Assembly (NCBI RefSeq): GCF_015354405.1
Contig: NZ_JADKYP010000004.1
Span: 62,001 to 126,000 of the forward strand
Length of the DNA stretch: 64,000 nt
Direction of reading: 5' to 3'
Source: Nocardia sp. BSTN01
GTDB taxonomy: Bacteria > Actinomycetota > Actinomycetes > Mycobacteriales > Mycobacteriaceae
Part shown: positions 1 to 9,628 of the stretch, piece after piece
Numbering within the stretch: position 1 is the first letter of the stretch
Layout of the letters: each line of letters starts with the position of its first letter
Notes under the pieces: generated by a model
The model's database searches: none
What the model was told of the DNA's origin: nothing
The model's input: the letters and a program-made list of their open reading frames with translations, nothing else
Translations under genes and position numbers: made by a program

Positions 1-2
1 CT

Positions 3-467
3 CTGGTCTGTCAGGTGATCGTCGAGGCCACCATCTCCCGGAACTATTGGGTCGCTTCGGTGTTCATCACACCGATGGCCCTGGCGATGGTGGAGTTCGC
101 CACTCCGCGGCCGGCCTCCGAACTCGGACTCGATCGCTGGCTCGACACCTGTGTCGGCGCCGTGATCGCCGTCCTGATCTGTTTCGCCGTACCCAATCGC
201 CGGGTCACCGACCGGGTGGCGGCGGCGCTGGGCGAACTCGATGCCGCGATCGGCCGCGCCCGCCGGGCGGTGGACTCCGGTACCGGTGGTCCCGCCGCCC
301 GGGCTCGGCTCGCGGCCGCCCTGATCGAGGTCCGCACCTGCGCCGACACCGCGGCGGGGGAGTGGTGGAGCGCCCCGCTTCCCGACGAACGCATCATCGC
401 CGCGGAACGCACCGGACATCAGCTGCTGGATCGGTTGCCGGTCCGGACCCTGGCGGCGGTGTCGTGA
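3..467 (+). CDS. FUSC-family membrane transporter, C-terminal part (cut by window edge)
   Basis: The reading frame is open from the first bases of the window, so this is the 3' end of a longer gene and no internal start is proposed. The visible 155 or so residues hold a hydrophobic stretch (SVFITPMALAMVEFA, then VGAVIAVLICFAVP) followed by an Ala/Arg-rich helical tail. This looks like the C-terminal half of fusaric-acid-resistance (FUSC) type inner-membrane exporters. Its stop overlaps the start of the following MarR gene (ATGA-type overlap), so the two are co-translated and the MarR protein probably controls this exporter. The substrate is unknown. Confidence 0.7.
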   Translation: MVCQVIVEATISRNYWVASVFITPMALAMVEFATPRPASELGLDRWLDTCVGAVIAVLICFAVPNRRVTDRVAAALGELDAAIGRARRAVDSGTGGPAARARLAAALIEVRTCADTAAGEWWSAPLPDERIIAAERTGHQLLDRLPVRTLAAVS

Positions 468-1018
468 TGACCGCGCGGAACCCGGCCCGAACGCGCGGTG
501 CCGTCGCGGAGAACGCCGACGATGCCGTCGCCGAGGTGATGCGGCAGTGGGCGCAGGCCGCGCCCGAGCTCGATGTGAGTCCGATCGCGGTGATCGGCCG
601 CATCACCCGCTGTGCGGCGCTGCTGCAACAGGTCGCCGACGCACCGCTCGGCGACGAGGACCTGGCGCGACCGGAATTCGACATACTGCTGGCGCTGCGG
701 CGCGTCGGCGGTGAACTCACGCCGGGCCGGCTGGCACGCGAAACGTTCGCCTCGCCCGCGGCTGTCACCAAACGGCTGCGGGGGCTGGAAGAGCGCGGGC
801 TCGTCGGCCGACGGGCCGATACCCGGGACCGGAGGGTCTCCCATATCGCGCTGAGCGCGGACGGCCGTGCGCTGATCGATCGGCTGATGCCGCGCCAGCT
901 GGCCTACGAGGCGGGATTGCTGTCCGGACTACCGGACGCCGACCAGCGCGAACTCGCCCGAATTCTGGCCGATGTGCTGGTGCGGTGGGAAGGGCGGTTC
1001 GGCGGCTTGCCCCGCTGA
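467..1018 (+). CDS. MarR-family transcriptional regulator
   Basis: A protein of 183 residues with a winged-helix domain. Conserved MarR features are visible: RPEFDILLALRRVGGELTPG (recognition region), SPAAVTKRLRGLEERGLV (recognition helix) and the wing DTRDRRVSHIALSADGR. The start at 467 was chosen because its ATG overlaps the TGA of the upstream FUSC-type exporter. An upstream start would give a long extension with no homology and shadow composition. It is likely a local repressor of the exporter operon, responding to a small (often phenolic) ligand as is usual for the family. The ligand cannot be read from sequence. Confidence 0.88.
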   Translation: MTARNPARTRGAVAENADDAVAEVMRQWAQAAPELDVSPIAVIGRITRCAALLQQVADAPLGDEDLARPEFDILLALRRVGGELTPGRLARETFASPAAVTKRLRGLEERGLVGRRADTRDRRVSHIALSADGRALIDRLMPRQLAYEAGLLSGLPDADQRELARILADVLVRWEGRFGGLPR

Positions 1019-1047
1019 TTCCCGCGACGGCTCGGCCGGCGAGGACG

Positions 1048-1087
1048 CCCGCATCCGGTCGTGCGAGGACCGCGGACCGGATGCGGG
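1048..1087. terminator. Bidirectional terminator-like hairpin
   Basis: A perfect 13-bp inverted repeat (CCCGCATCCGGTC at 1048-1060, GACCGGATGCGGG at 1075-1087) with a 14-nt loop lies between the convergent MarR and glycosyltransferase genes. There is no long T tract, as is common in actinobacteria. Confidence 0.6.
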
Positions 1088-1103
1088 TGGATTCGCCTGC
1101 GAA

Positions 1104-2387
1104 TCAGCCGTTTCCGACGGCCGAGAGCGGGCGGATCAGGGGAACGCCGTCGGATGCGACGGGTACCGGGACGGCGAGTTTGTCGATCGCCGCGTAGTAG
1201 GCGGATTCGTATCCGGCGCCCAACTGGTCGACGGAGAACTTCTCCACCACCCGGCGCCGGCAGGCGGCCGGGTCGATCTCGTCGGCCGCGGCGATGGCCG
1301 CGGGCAGTTCGGCGGGATCGTCGCAGATGATGCCGGTGACGCCGTGCTCGACGACCTCTTCGACCGCGCCGCCGCGCAGAGCCACCACCGGGGTGCCGCA
1401 GGCCATCGCCTCGATCATCACGATGCCGAACGGCTCCTCCCAGCGGATCGGGAACAGCAGGCAGCGCGCCGAGGCGAGCAGCAGCCGTTTCGCGATCTGA
1501 TCGGCCTCACCGAAGACGAAATCGGTGTCGCGCAGCAGCGGCCGCACCGCGTTCTCGAAGTAGGCCTTCTCCGGGGGCTCGTTCATCTTCGCCGCCAGCA
1601 CCAGCGGGATCCCCGCCTCGTGCGCGGCGTGCAGGGCCAGATCGGGACCCTTGTACGGGGCGTAGCGCCCCAGAAACAGGCCGAAGTCCTGTTTGCGGGT
1701 CTGGAACGGCCATTCGGCCGGGCGGACCGTGTTGTAGACGCGGCCGACCCAGTTGAGATTCTCCGCGAGTGAGCGCTGCCGATCGCTGATCGCGACGAAC
1801 TGCGCGGTATCGGTCAGCGAGCTGTAGTACTCCTGCGCCTCCCCGTCGACCGGACCGTGCACGGTGACGACGGTCGGAATGCCGAGGGCGGTGTACATCG
1901 GAGCATTCAGCGGCCCCGCGAAGGTGTGGTCGTGGACGACATCGATCCGTTCGGTCTGCGCCAATTCGGTGATGATGCGCCGAACCTTGAGCGCGTTGAG
2001 CACCTCCGGGAACGGATCGCCGAGGCGATCGGCGAGGATGTCGTCCCATACCCGGATGAACCGAGCGGTAGTCCCGGAGCGGCCGGCGCCCAGCAGGGTC
2101 ACCCGGTGCCCGCGTGCTACCAGTGCGTCCGCCAGTTGAGCCACCACGGCTTCGACGCCGCCGTAACCGGCAGGCGGCACTTCGAAGTACGGCGGTGCGA
2201 CCATCACGATGTGCAAGGGCGCGCCGGATTCGTGGAGCCGGTAGATCAAGGATTCCGAGTCCGCCAGTGAAGCGTCCTCCAAGGAGGCCGAGTACGCCGA
2301 TTCCGGATAGTGCAGGGAGTCGTCGTACTCGACGGGACTGGAGCCGGACGGACCCGAGGAATCCGAGCCTGACGGGTTACTGCTCAT
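1104..2387 (-). CDS. GT4-family glycosyltransferase
   Basis: A protein of 427 residues with the GT-B layout. The N-terminal half holds the acceptor Rossmann domain, beginning after a Ser-rich tail with MVAPPYFEVPPAGYGGVEAV. The C-terminal half is the donor-binding domain with LGRYAPYKGPDLALHAA and the EX7E-type motif EEPFGIVMIEAMACGTPVVA. The likely reaction is retaining transfer of a sugar from a nucleotide-sugar to an unknown acceptor in the cytosol. The first 50 residues are Ser/Asp/Glu-rich and probably disordered. A good ribosome site (GGAGGCAG) precedes the ATG. It stands alone. Its 5' leader can form stem-loops (see findings). Confidence 0.88.
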   Translation of the reverse strand: MSSNPSGSDSSGPSGSSPVEYDDSLHYPESAYSASLEDASLADSESLIYRLHESGAPLHIVMVAPPYFEVPPAGYGGVEAVVAQLADALVARGHRVTLLGAGRSGTTARFIRVWDDILADRLGDPFPEVLNALKVRRIITELAQTERIDVVHDHTFAGPLNAPMYTALGIPTVVTVHGPVDGEAQEYYSSLTDTAQFVAISDRQRSLAENLNWVGRVYNTVRPAEWPFQTRKQDFGLFLGRYAPYKGPDLALHAAHEAGIPLVLAAKMNEPPEKAYFENAVRPLLRDTDFVFGEADQIAKRLLLASARCLLFPIRWEEPFGIVMIEAMACGTPVVALRGGAVEEVVEHGVTGIICDDPAELPAAIAAADEIDPAACRRRVVEKFSVDQLGAGYESAYYAAIDKLAVPVPVASDGVPLIRPLSAVGNG

Positions 2388-3098
2388 GGTACTGCCTCCT
2401 CAACGTGTGAAGCTGCGACCAAGCATGGCGAGAGACCAGAAACCACCAGGCGTCTCTCGGGAACTTCGGTTTCCCTCATCGGGCGGGCCGGAGCGACCCG
2501 GTGGGTGATGTACCCAGCAGACGTCACGGTAACCCCTCGACAGTAAATTGTCCGGGAATGCCTGGTAGAACACGAAATTTGTGCGACCCGACCTGGGCCG
2601 ACGGGTGGGATTGCCGAGCGGTAGGACATCGCGGCGGACCGTGTCGCCGCCCCTGCCGGGGTGTCCGGGGCCGGCGGCGGGCCCGGCGGTGGCACCCTCG
2701 GACGGCCGGCGTGGGCATACATGGCGCACATATATATAAGGCATAGATAGATCGACGAATTGAAATCTCGACAATTCGGGCAATCTAGACAAATTTCCAT
2801 TGTGACGCGCCGACGATTTTACTGTTTCACGCCAGAGTATTGACCGTTGATTTACCATTGCCGCGCCGCTGCGAGCGGCGTCCGAATGTTCCGGAAAACG
2901 CCCTCATTTGCAGGTCGTACGGCGTAGAAGACGATAGCCGGTCGATGACTGAGCCTATTCGCCCGGAGTGTCCGGCGCAAAATTCAAGATCAAGTATATG
3001 AAGATCAAAAATGTTGCTACGCAAGAAGGTTGGTCTGTGTAAGCTGACCTCGATCACGACCTACTACGAGGTGGGATGGCGGCGATGGTGGTGTCGCA
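2388..3098. other. Long intergenic region, partly AT-rich
   Basis: About 710 bases between the divergent glycosyltransferase and F0 cluster. The left third is GC-rich and would be the 5' leader of the glycosyltransferase, with stem-loop potential (GAGAGACG.../...GTCTCTC around 2430-2460). The stretch about 2735-2830 and 2975-3055 is strikingly AT-rich for this chromosome (for example the ATATATATAA tract near 2730-2742 and an inverted repeat GAATTG/CAATTC at 2757-2778), which fits promoters for the F0 genes. I see no convincing coding frame here. Confidence 0.55.
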
Positions 3099-3475
3099 GT
3101 GAGTATCGACAAACTCCGGCTGCGCCGTGCGAGCTATATGGTAGCCGCATTCGGTGTGCTGGCTTTGGTGGTGACCGGTCCGCTGGATCGGTTGATGTTG
3201 GGTGTTTTCATCTGTATCGGGCTGGGGCTGGGATGGCTGAACGCGCAATTGACATTGCGGTCGGTCACCGGCATCACCCGCTCGGAATCGCCGAATAAGC
3301 AGGCGCTGGCCTTGTCGACGGCCGCGCGGCTGATCATCGTCACCGTGCTGGCGATCATCGTGGCGTTCCTGACGCGCCCGAACGGTGTGGGCATCTTCTT
3401 CGGACTCGCGTTGTTCCAGGTGATCCTCGTCTTGCATACCGTCGTGCCCGAGTGGAGAGGGCTCCGTCAGCAGTC

Positions 3476-3479
<4 letters not shown>
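3099..3479 (+). CDS. AtpI-like membrane protein preceding the F0 genes
   Basis: A 126-residue protein with four predicted membrane segments (about 11-28, 32-48, 70-90 and 97-113). It occupies the position of the small AtpI-like or conserved hypothetical protein that precedes atpB in mycobacterial ATP synthase operons. AtpI proteins are thought to assist c-ring assembly or Mg2+/Ca2+ supply. The GTG start has only a weak ribosome site. Its stop overlaps the atpB ATG (ATGA), so the two are coupled. Confidence 0.72.
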
Positions 3480-4545
<1,066 letters not shown>

Positions 4546-4553
4546 TCGGCGAG

Positions 4554-5054
4554 ATGTCCGCGCGAACCGATGTGGTGGCCGAGGGGAACTTCCTCATCCC
4601 CAACGGCACCTTCTTCGTCGAGCTGATCATATTTCTGATCGTGCTCGGAGTCATCTGGTTCTTCGTCGTTCCGCCGATCCGCAAGGTGCTGACCGAACGC
4701 GAGGAGCGGGTGGAGGCGACCGCCGCCAACGCCAAAGAGGCGAAACAGGTCTTCGCCGACGCCCAGGCGAAGTATGAGACGGCGCTGGAACAGGCCCGTA
4801 CCGAGGCGGCCGACATCCGCAACGAGGCACGGGCCCAGGGCCGGGCGATCATGGACGACCTGCGGACGCAGGCACAGCAGGAGGTCGACGGCATCGTCGC
4901 CGAATCCGCTGCTCATCTGCGCGCCGAGGCCGACCGCGTCAAGTCCGAGCTGCGACTCGAGGTCGAGCCGCTGGCCCAATCGCTCGCCGATCAGGTGGTC
5001 GGTGACAGTCGCCACGCCGGCACCGCCGGTCGTAGGAGGGGCAGGGATTCGTAA
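4554..5054 (+). CDS. atpF: F0F1 ATP synthase subunit b
   Basis: A 166-residue peripheral-stalk protein: a short N-terminal tail with the family motif NFLIPNGTFFVELIIFL, one membrane helix (about 20-40), then a long charged helix typical of b subunits (EREERVEATAANAKEAKQ onward). Length matches actinobacterial b subunits (about 170). The last residues (GRRRGRDS) are basic rather than the usual hydrophobic b-subunit end. Its TAA overlaps the start of the b' gene (TAATG), indicating coupling. Confidence 0.92.
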   Translation: MSARTDVVAEGNFLIPNGTFFVELIIFLIVLGVIWFFVVPPIRKVLTEREERVEATAANAKEAKQVFADAQAKYETALEQARTEAADIRNEARAQGRAIMDDLRTQAQQEVDGIVAESAAHLRAEADRVKSELRLEVEPLAQSLADQVVGDSRHAGTAGRRRGRDS

Positions 5055-5629
5055 TGATTGACACCAGCGGCGGTGTGCTTGCCGCAGGCGGATACCAGAT
5101 CACCTTCGACTGGCCGGTCTTCTTCAGTCAGCTGTTCGGCTTCGCCGTCATCATCTTCATCATCTGGAAATGGGTCGTCCCGCCGGTGAAGAGGTTGATG
5201 GCCAAGAGTCAGGACGCGATCGCCAAGCAGCTCACCGAAAGCGATCACGCCGCACAGCAGTTGGAGGAAGCCAAGCGCTCCTACGCGAACGCCCTCACCG
5301 AAGCGCACACCGAACTCGAGCAGATTCGCGCCGACGCGCGCGCCGACGCCGAGTACATCGTGGCGCAGATGCGAGAAGCGGCCGCGGCGGAGGTCGAACG
5401 GGTGCGACGCCAGGGCCGCGATCAGGTCGCGCAGCTGCGTCGCCAGATGGTGCGCGATCTGGAAACGGATCTGGCGGCCGCGATGCTGGCGATCACCGAG
5501 GAGAAGGTGCGCGACCAGGTGGCCACCCCCGAGGCGAAGTCCGACAGTATCGAACGGTTCCTCGAGGACCTGGAGATCCTGGCGAACTCGTCGTCGGGCA
5601 AACGGCAGGCCCAACCGGGCTGGAACTGA
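5054..5629 (+). CDS. Stand-alone b' subunit (AtpH b-domain without delta domain)
   Basis: A 191-residue protein with one membrane segment (about 21-42, FFSQLFGFAVIIFIIWKWVV) and a long helical stalk. It matches the N-terminal b-like part of the fused b-delta subunit AtpH of Mycobacteriales, which is normally about 445 residues. It ends right after the stalk region (SIERFLEDLEILA then a short polar tail), so the delta domain is absent. A strong terminator follows 12 nt after the stop and no atpA, atpG, atpD or atpC is present. Either the operon was truncated at a domain boundary or this is a dedicated b' of a second, F0-only cluster. Confidence 0.85.
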   Translation: MIDTSGGVLAAGGYQITFDWPVFFSQLFGFAVIIFIIWKWVVPPVKRLMAKSQDAIAKQLTESDHAAQQLEEAKRSYANALTEAHTELEQIRADARADAEYIVAQMREAAAAEVERVRRQGRDQVAQLRRQMVRDLETDLAAAMLAITEEKVRDQVATPEAKSDSIERFLEDLEILANSSSGKRQAQPGWN

Positions 5630-5640
5630 ACATCGTGTGC

Positions 5641-5674
5641 GAGTAGCCGGTGGACCACGGTCCACCGGCTACTC
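5641..5674. terminator. Strong bidirectional terminator after the F0 cluster
   Basis: A perfect 16-bp inverted repeat (arms 5641-5656 and 5659-5674, GAGTAGCCGGTGGACC and its complement) with a 2-nt centre, followed by GTTTC. It separates the b' gene from the convergent sirtuin gene and cleanly ends the F0 transcript. Confidence 0.8.
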
Positions 5675-5677
5675 GTT

Positions 5678-6544
5678 TCACACGGAGACGGCGGCGGGCG
5701 GAATCAGCGCGTCGGCGAGCGCCGCGAGAGTGGGCGAACAGCCGGAATCGATACGGACGGTGGCCTTTTCGTCACCGCGGGTGGCGCCACGGTTCACGAT
5801 CACGACCGGCTTACCGGATTTCGCGGCGCGGCGGACGAATCGCAGCCCCGACATGACCGTCAGCGAGGAACCCGCGACGATCATCGCGTCGGCCGCCTCG
5901 ACCATCGAGAACGCCTCGGCCACACGATCTTTCGGGACGTTCTCGCCGAAGTAGACGATATCGGGCTTCAACATGCCGCCACAGACGGCGCAGTCGACCA
6001 TGCGGAAACTGCCGGTCTCGCGGACCACGGCATCGGCGTCCGGCGCCACCTCGATACCCGTCGCCGTCGCCAATTCGGCGAAGCCGGGATTGGCCGCCTC
6101 CAGCCGGTCGGCGAGTGTCATGCGCGAGATCAGGCCGTGACACGACAGGCAGCGCACCCGCGCGTACGTGCCGTGCAGATCGACGACCGCGCGGTGCCCG
6201 GCCTTGGTGTGCAGCAGGTCCACGTTCTGCGTGATCAGCCCGCCGACCACGCCCGCACGTTCGAGCCGGGCCAGCGCGCGATGGCCGACATTGGGCCGCG
6301 CCGCGTCCATACGCCGCCAGCCGACGTGATTGCGCGCCCAGTAGCGCTGCCGGAACACCGGATCACCGACGAACTGCTGATAGGTCATCGGATTGCGGGG
6401 CGGTGAATCCGGCCCGCGATAGTCGGGGATACCGCTGTCGGTGGACATGCCGGCCCCGGTCAGGACCACGATCCGCCGGCCCGCCAGCACCTCCACCGCA
6501 CGATCGAGGCCGGCTGTCGTCGGCAGAGTCGCGAGCTCGGACAT
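5678..6544 (-). CDS. NAD-dependent protein deacylase (sirtuin, Sir2 family)
   Basis: A 288-residue Sir2 enzyme. It has the NAD-binding GAGMSTDSGIPDYRG motif (residues 30-44), the TQNVD motif (105-109), the catalytic His124 in VDLHGT, and a zinc site formed by Cys132/Cys135 and Cys185/Cys188. GSSLTVMSG and the VNRG segment complete the Rossmann fold. The pattern TKAGHRAVVDLHG resembles class II (SIRT4-like) sirtuins. It is expected to remove acyl groups from lysines in the cytosol using NAD. It is convergent with the F0 cluster. Confidence 0.92.
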   Translation of the reverse strand: MSELATLPTTAGLDRAVEVLAGRRIVVLTGAGMSTDSGIPDYRGPDSPPRNPMTYQQFVGDPVFRQRYWARNHVGWRRMDAARPNVGHRALARLERAGVVGGLITQNVDLLHTKAGHRAVVDLHGTYARVRCLSCHGLISRMTLADRLEAANPGFAELATATGIEVAPDADAVVRETGSFRMVDCAVCGGMLKPDIVYFGENVPKDRVAEAFSMVEAADAMIVAGSSLTVMSGLRFVRRAAKSGKPVVIVNRGATRGDEKATVRIDSGCSPTLAALADALIPPAAVSV

Positions 6545-6585
6545 GAATCCAGGTTACGAGCCCGGGCGCGATGTTCTCCCAGGGC

Positions 6586-6636
6586 CTATTCGATGACGCG
6601 GACCAGATCGTCGTCCGCCTGCTCCGGGTTGGTCAC
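6586..6636 (-). CDS. Possible 16-codon leader peptide upstream of the sirtuin gene
   Basis: A GTG-initiated frame of 16 codons (product VTNPEQADDDLVRVIE) with a purine-rich ribosome site (GGAAAGGA) at normal spacing. It lies on the same strand about 40 nt upstream of the sirtuin start. It could be a leader peptide or a chance frame. Nothing in it identifies a function. Confidence 0.25.
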   Translation of the reverse strand: MTNPEQADDDLVRVIE

Positions 6637-6766
6637 GTGGTAGTCCTTTCCGGGCCGCGAGCCGGCGACCGTCTCGACACAGGGACGGCGGCATTCTGCC
6701 CGCTCGTCGCTGAGACGACGCTGAGATCGTGACGGGCGAGGCCGTCGCGGGCGATGATGGGCCGTC

Positions 6767-8176
6767 GTGGTCGATGATGGGTGGGTGCATCGGTTCCGGC
6801 GCTGGACACATCCGTCGCGGTGGGGAGTGCGGATCCGGTCTGCCCTCGTGTCGGCCCTGGCGGTCGGTGTCGTGCTGCTGGTCGCCGCGGGCGCGATGGT
6901 CTGGTTGTTGCACCGCTCGCTGATCGACGAACTCGACGGTGCCGCCCAGGCCCGTGCCGCCGAGATCGCGGAGACGCTCGAACACGACCCGGCTCGGGTG
7001 CGCGAGCTCACGCGCGCGGAGGACGGGCGCATCGCGGCGGCCCAGGTCGTCGCGCCCGACGGAACGGTGATCTGGGGATTCGACGATCCGCACGGAATAC
7101 TCGCCACGCCGCCGGCGGGAGCCGGACGCGCGGTCGGCCTGTCCGCCGCACCCGGATACGACGAGGACTTGCGGGTCGCGAGCCGTGTCGCCGAGACGCC
7201 GTCGGGCCGGTACCGGGTGCTGGTCGCGGTCGACACCGAATCGGTCGAGCGGGCGGTCGCCCGGGTCGGCGCATTGCTGGCGGTGGGGGCGCCGATCGTG
7301 GTGCTGGCCGCCGCCGCGGCAACGTATCTGCTGGTCGGCCGGTCACTGCGGTCGGTGGAGGCGATCCGCGAACGGGTGGCTCGGATCGGCGCCACCGAGC
7401 TGTCCGACCGGGTACCGGTACCGGCGCCGCGCGACGAGATCGCCCGGCTGGCCGAGACGATGAACGATATGCTCGCGCGCGTCGAGGCCGGACACCGGGC
7501 CCAGCGGCGCTTCGTCGGCGACGCCTCCCACGAATTGCGCAGTCCACTCGCCACGGTCACGGCCGCACTGGAATTGGCGCGTCACCGTCCCGAGATCGTG
7601 GACGCGGAACTGATCGACGGCACGCTGCTCCCGGAAGCCGAGCGCATGCGCCGGCTGATCGACGATCTGCTGACCCTGGCCGCCGCCGACGAGCAGGGAC
7701 TCGAATTACGCACCGGCGACGTCGATCTCGACGATATCGCCCAGTACGCGGCCGCCGCCGCTCGCCTGCGAGGGGAGACAACGGTCGAGACGGACATCCG
7801 TCCGACCCGCATCGTCGGTGATCCGGAGCGGTTGGCGCGGGCGCTGCGCAATATCGTCGACAACGCGGTCGCCCATGCGCGTTCGCGGATTCTGATCGTG
7901 GCCGCGGAGAATTGCGAGCCGGGAGCGTCCGGCGCCCGCATCGTCGTGGACGATGACGGCCCGGGCATTCCCGCGGCGGACCGCACGCGGGTATTCGATC
8001 GTTTCGTGCGACTCGAGGCCGACCGATCCCGGACGACCGGAGGTTCGGGTCTCGGGCTGGCGATCGTCGCGGAGATCGTGGCGGCCCACGGAGGCGCCGT
8101 GCGCGTGGCCGAATCACCGTGGGGCGGAGCGCGATTCGTCGTCGATTTGCCGCTGACCGGACCGCCGGACCGGTGA
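6767..8176 (+). CDS. Two-component sensor histidine kinase
   Basis: A 469-residue membrane kinase. Two transmembrane segments (about 25-49 and 165-188) flank an extracytoplasmic sensor region; then come a HAMP domain (about 189-240), a HisKA dimerisation domain with phospho-acceptor His255 in GDASHELRSPLATV, and an ATP-binding domain with the N box (RNIVDNAV), G1 (DDDGPGIP) and G2 (GGSGLGLAI). It is transcribed towards its likely partner response regulator, and the two genes end within 2 bases of each other. This is not the usual operon order. The stimulus is unknown. Confidence 0.92.
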   Translation: MVDDGWVHRFRRWTHPSRWGVRIRSALVSALAVGVVLLVAAGAMVWLLHRSLIDELDGAAQARAAEIAETLEHDPARVRELTRAEDGRIAAAQVVAPDGTVIWGFDDPHGILATPPAGAGRAVGLSAAPGYDEDLRVASRVAETPSGRYRVLVAVDTESVERAVARVGALLAVGAPIVVLAAAAATYLLVGRSLRSVEAIRERVARIGATELSDRVPVPAPRDEIARLAETMNDMLARVEAGHRAQRRFVGDASHELRSPLATVTAALELARHRPEIVDAELIDGTLLPEAERMRRLIDDLLTLAAADEQGLELRTGDVDLDDIAQYAAAAARLRGETTVETDIRPTRIVGDPERLARALRNIVDNAVAHARSRILIVAAENCEPGASGARIVVDDDGPGIPAADRTRVFDRFVRLEADRSRTTGGSGLGLAIVAEIVAAHGGAVRVAESPWGGARFVVDLPLTGPPDR

Positions 8177-8177
8177 C

Positions 8178-8870
8178 TCAGTCCGGTGCGGCAGCGACCT
8201 CGGAGTCGATCAGCCGATAGCCGACTCCGCGCAGGGTTTCGATGCTGTTGCTGCCGAACGGCGTATCGATCTTCTTGCGCAGATAGCCGATATAGACCTC
8301 GACGACATTCTCCGGGCCGTCGTAGTGCGCATCCCAGACGTTGCGCAGGATCTCGGTTTTGGTGAGGGCGCTGCCCTTGTGCCGCAACAGGAATTCGAGG
8401 AGCCCGAACTCCCTGGGTGTCAAAGCCAATTCGGCACCGGCGCGGGAGGCCGAGCGCCGCCGCGGGTCCAGTCGCAGGTCGCCCGCGGCCAGAATCTCGG
8501 GCTGCTGTGGTGTGCGGCGGCGCAGCAGGGCGCGCAGGCGCGCGGTGAGCACGACGAAGGAGAACGGCTTGGTGAGATAGTCGTCGGCGCCCAGATCCAG
8601 CGCGTCGGCCTGGTCGTAGTCGCCGTCCTTGGCGGTGAGCATCAGCACCGGGGTGGAGATGTCGCGTTCACGCAGCCGGCGCAGCACCTCGTAGCCGCTC
8701 AGTTCGGGCAGCATGATGTCGAGCACGATGACGTCGAAGTCGTCCTCGGTCGCCCACCACAGGCCGTCGGTCCCGGTATGAGCCTGCTGGACGACGAAAC
8801 CCTCCAGCTCCAAGCCGCGCCGCAGGGTCGCGGCGAGCCGGGGCTCGTCCTCGACCACCAGCACACGCAT
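8178..8870 (-). CDS. OmpR-family response regulator
   Basis: A 230-residue regulator with an N-terminal receiver (acidic pocket VVEDE, phospho-acceptor Asp51 in VLDIMLP, Thr and Lys in MLTAKDG and YLTKPFSF) and a C-terminal winged helix (LTPREFGLLEFLLRHKG ... VEVYIGYLRKKI). The start at 8870 (MRVLVVEDE) fits the family; the frame upstream is shadow. It is tail-to-tail with the histidine kinase and followed on the same strand upstream by a lipoprotein gene, so it may belong to a lipoprotein-first operon. Confidence 0.93.
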   Translation of the reverse strand: MRVLVVEDEPRLAATLRRGLELEGFVVQQAHTGTDGLWWATEDDFDVIVLDIMLPELSGYEVLRRLRERDISTPVLMLTAKDGDYDQADALDLGADDYLTKPFSFVVLTARLRALLRRRTPQQPEILAAGDLRLDPRRRSASRAGAELALTPREFGLLEFLLRHKGSALTKTEILRNVWDAHYDGPENVVEVYIGYLRKKIDTPFGSNSIETLRGVGYRLIDSEVAAAPD

Positions 8871-8910
8871 CTCCCCAGCATGCCCGACGCGTATCGGGGC
8901 CTCGGGGGCA

Positions 8911-9525
8911 CTACCACCAGATGCCCGATTCGACGACCCACACGCCGCCGTTGTTCTTGCGGGCGGGCTGGGACAGGTGCAGGGAGACGCGCTGTCCGTT
9001 CGGTCCGGTCGCGACGGCGAGGTAGGCGCCGTCGTGGGCGATCGTCGGCCGCGACCAGCCGAAGCGCCCGGAGACGAAGGCGCGCGCGACGGCATCCTCG
9101 TCCAGCCGCCACGGCTGGTGACCGGCGTCGGCCGACTGCTGCAACTGTTCGGCCGCCTCGCCGCTGATGCCTTCACCGGGGAAGGCGGTGCCCGCCGGTG
9201 GCCGGTCGCCGGCGGGCGGGCTGGACGGAGAGACGACGGGAAGCTGGGCCGTCGGTGCGGCGGGTACTTCGTCGAGTCCGGACGGCGTCGGCTCGGTACC
9301 GCCGGAGCCGTCGTCGGTTTCGCCGGAGGTGTTCGCGGCGGCCGCTTGCGTCATCGACCGGTATCCGACGGTATTCGGTCCTTCCGAGGCCGGTGAGTCG
9401 GTCGAGCAGGCGACGAGGGTGGCGGCGACCGCGACGCCGGTCGCGACGGTGACGATGCGGAGTATGTCCGTGGCCCGGAGCTGCCGGTGGCCGGAGAAAA
9501 GAGGGAGTCGAGTGTGGGAGCGCAT
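8911..9525 (-). CDS. Secreted lipoprotein of unknown function
   Basis: A 204-residue protein with a basic N-terminus, a hydrophobic segment and a lipobox (TLVACS), so it is probably lipid-anchored outside the membrane. A Pro/Ser/Gly-rich linker leads to a compact C-terminal domain (about 130-204) ending in NNGGVWVVESGIWW. The ATG at 9525 has a good AGGAG site at 8 nt; an ATG at 9558 is possible. It lies 40 nt upstream of the response regulator on the same strand and may sense or modulate the same envelope signal. No family was recognised. Confidence 0.72.
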   Translation of the reverse strand: MRSHTRLPLFSGHRQLRATDILRIVTVATGVAVAATLVACSTDSPASEGPNTVGYRSMTQAAAANTSGETDDGSGGTEPTPSGLDEVPAAPTAQLPVVSPSSPPAGDRPPAGTAFPGEGISGEAAEQLQQSADAGHQPWRLDEDAVARAFVSGRFGWSRPTIAHDGAYLAVATGPNGQRVSLHLSQPARKNNGGVWVVESGIWW

Positions 9526-9628
9526 GGGCGGTCTCCTGAATGCGATCGGTGCCGTCATCGTGTGATCCGCGCGCGATCGGTGAGTGTTCGCGGCGGTGCG
9601 GCGGGTCGGCGCGATCGAGACCACTCCG

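Noticed and set aside
2384-2858. Minus-strand frames of about 140-150 codons upstream of the glycosyltransferase
   Set aside because: They cross the AT-rich promoter region and the leader stem-loops and carry no family sequence; better explained as a leader/intergenic region.
8164-8186. Short inverted repeat at the convergent ends of the kinase and regulator genes
   Set aside because: Only 6-7 bp and inside both coding regions; could be chance in GC-rich DNA.
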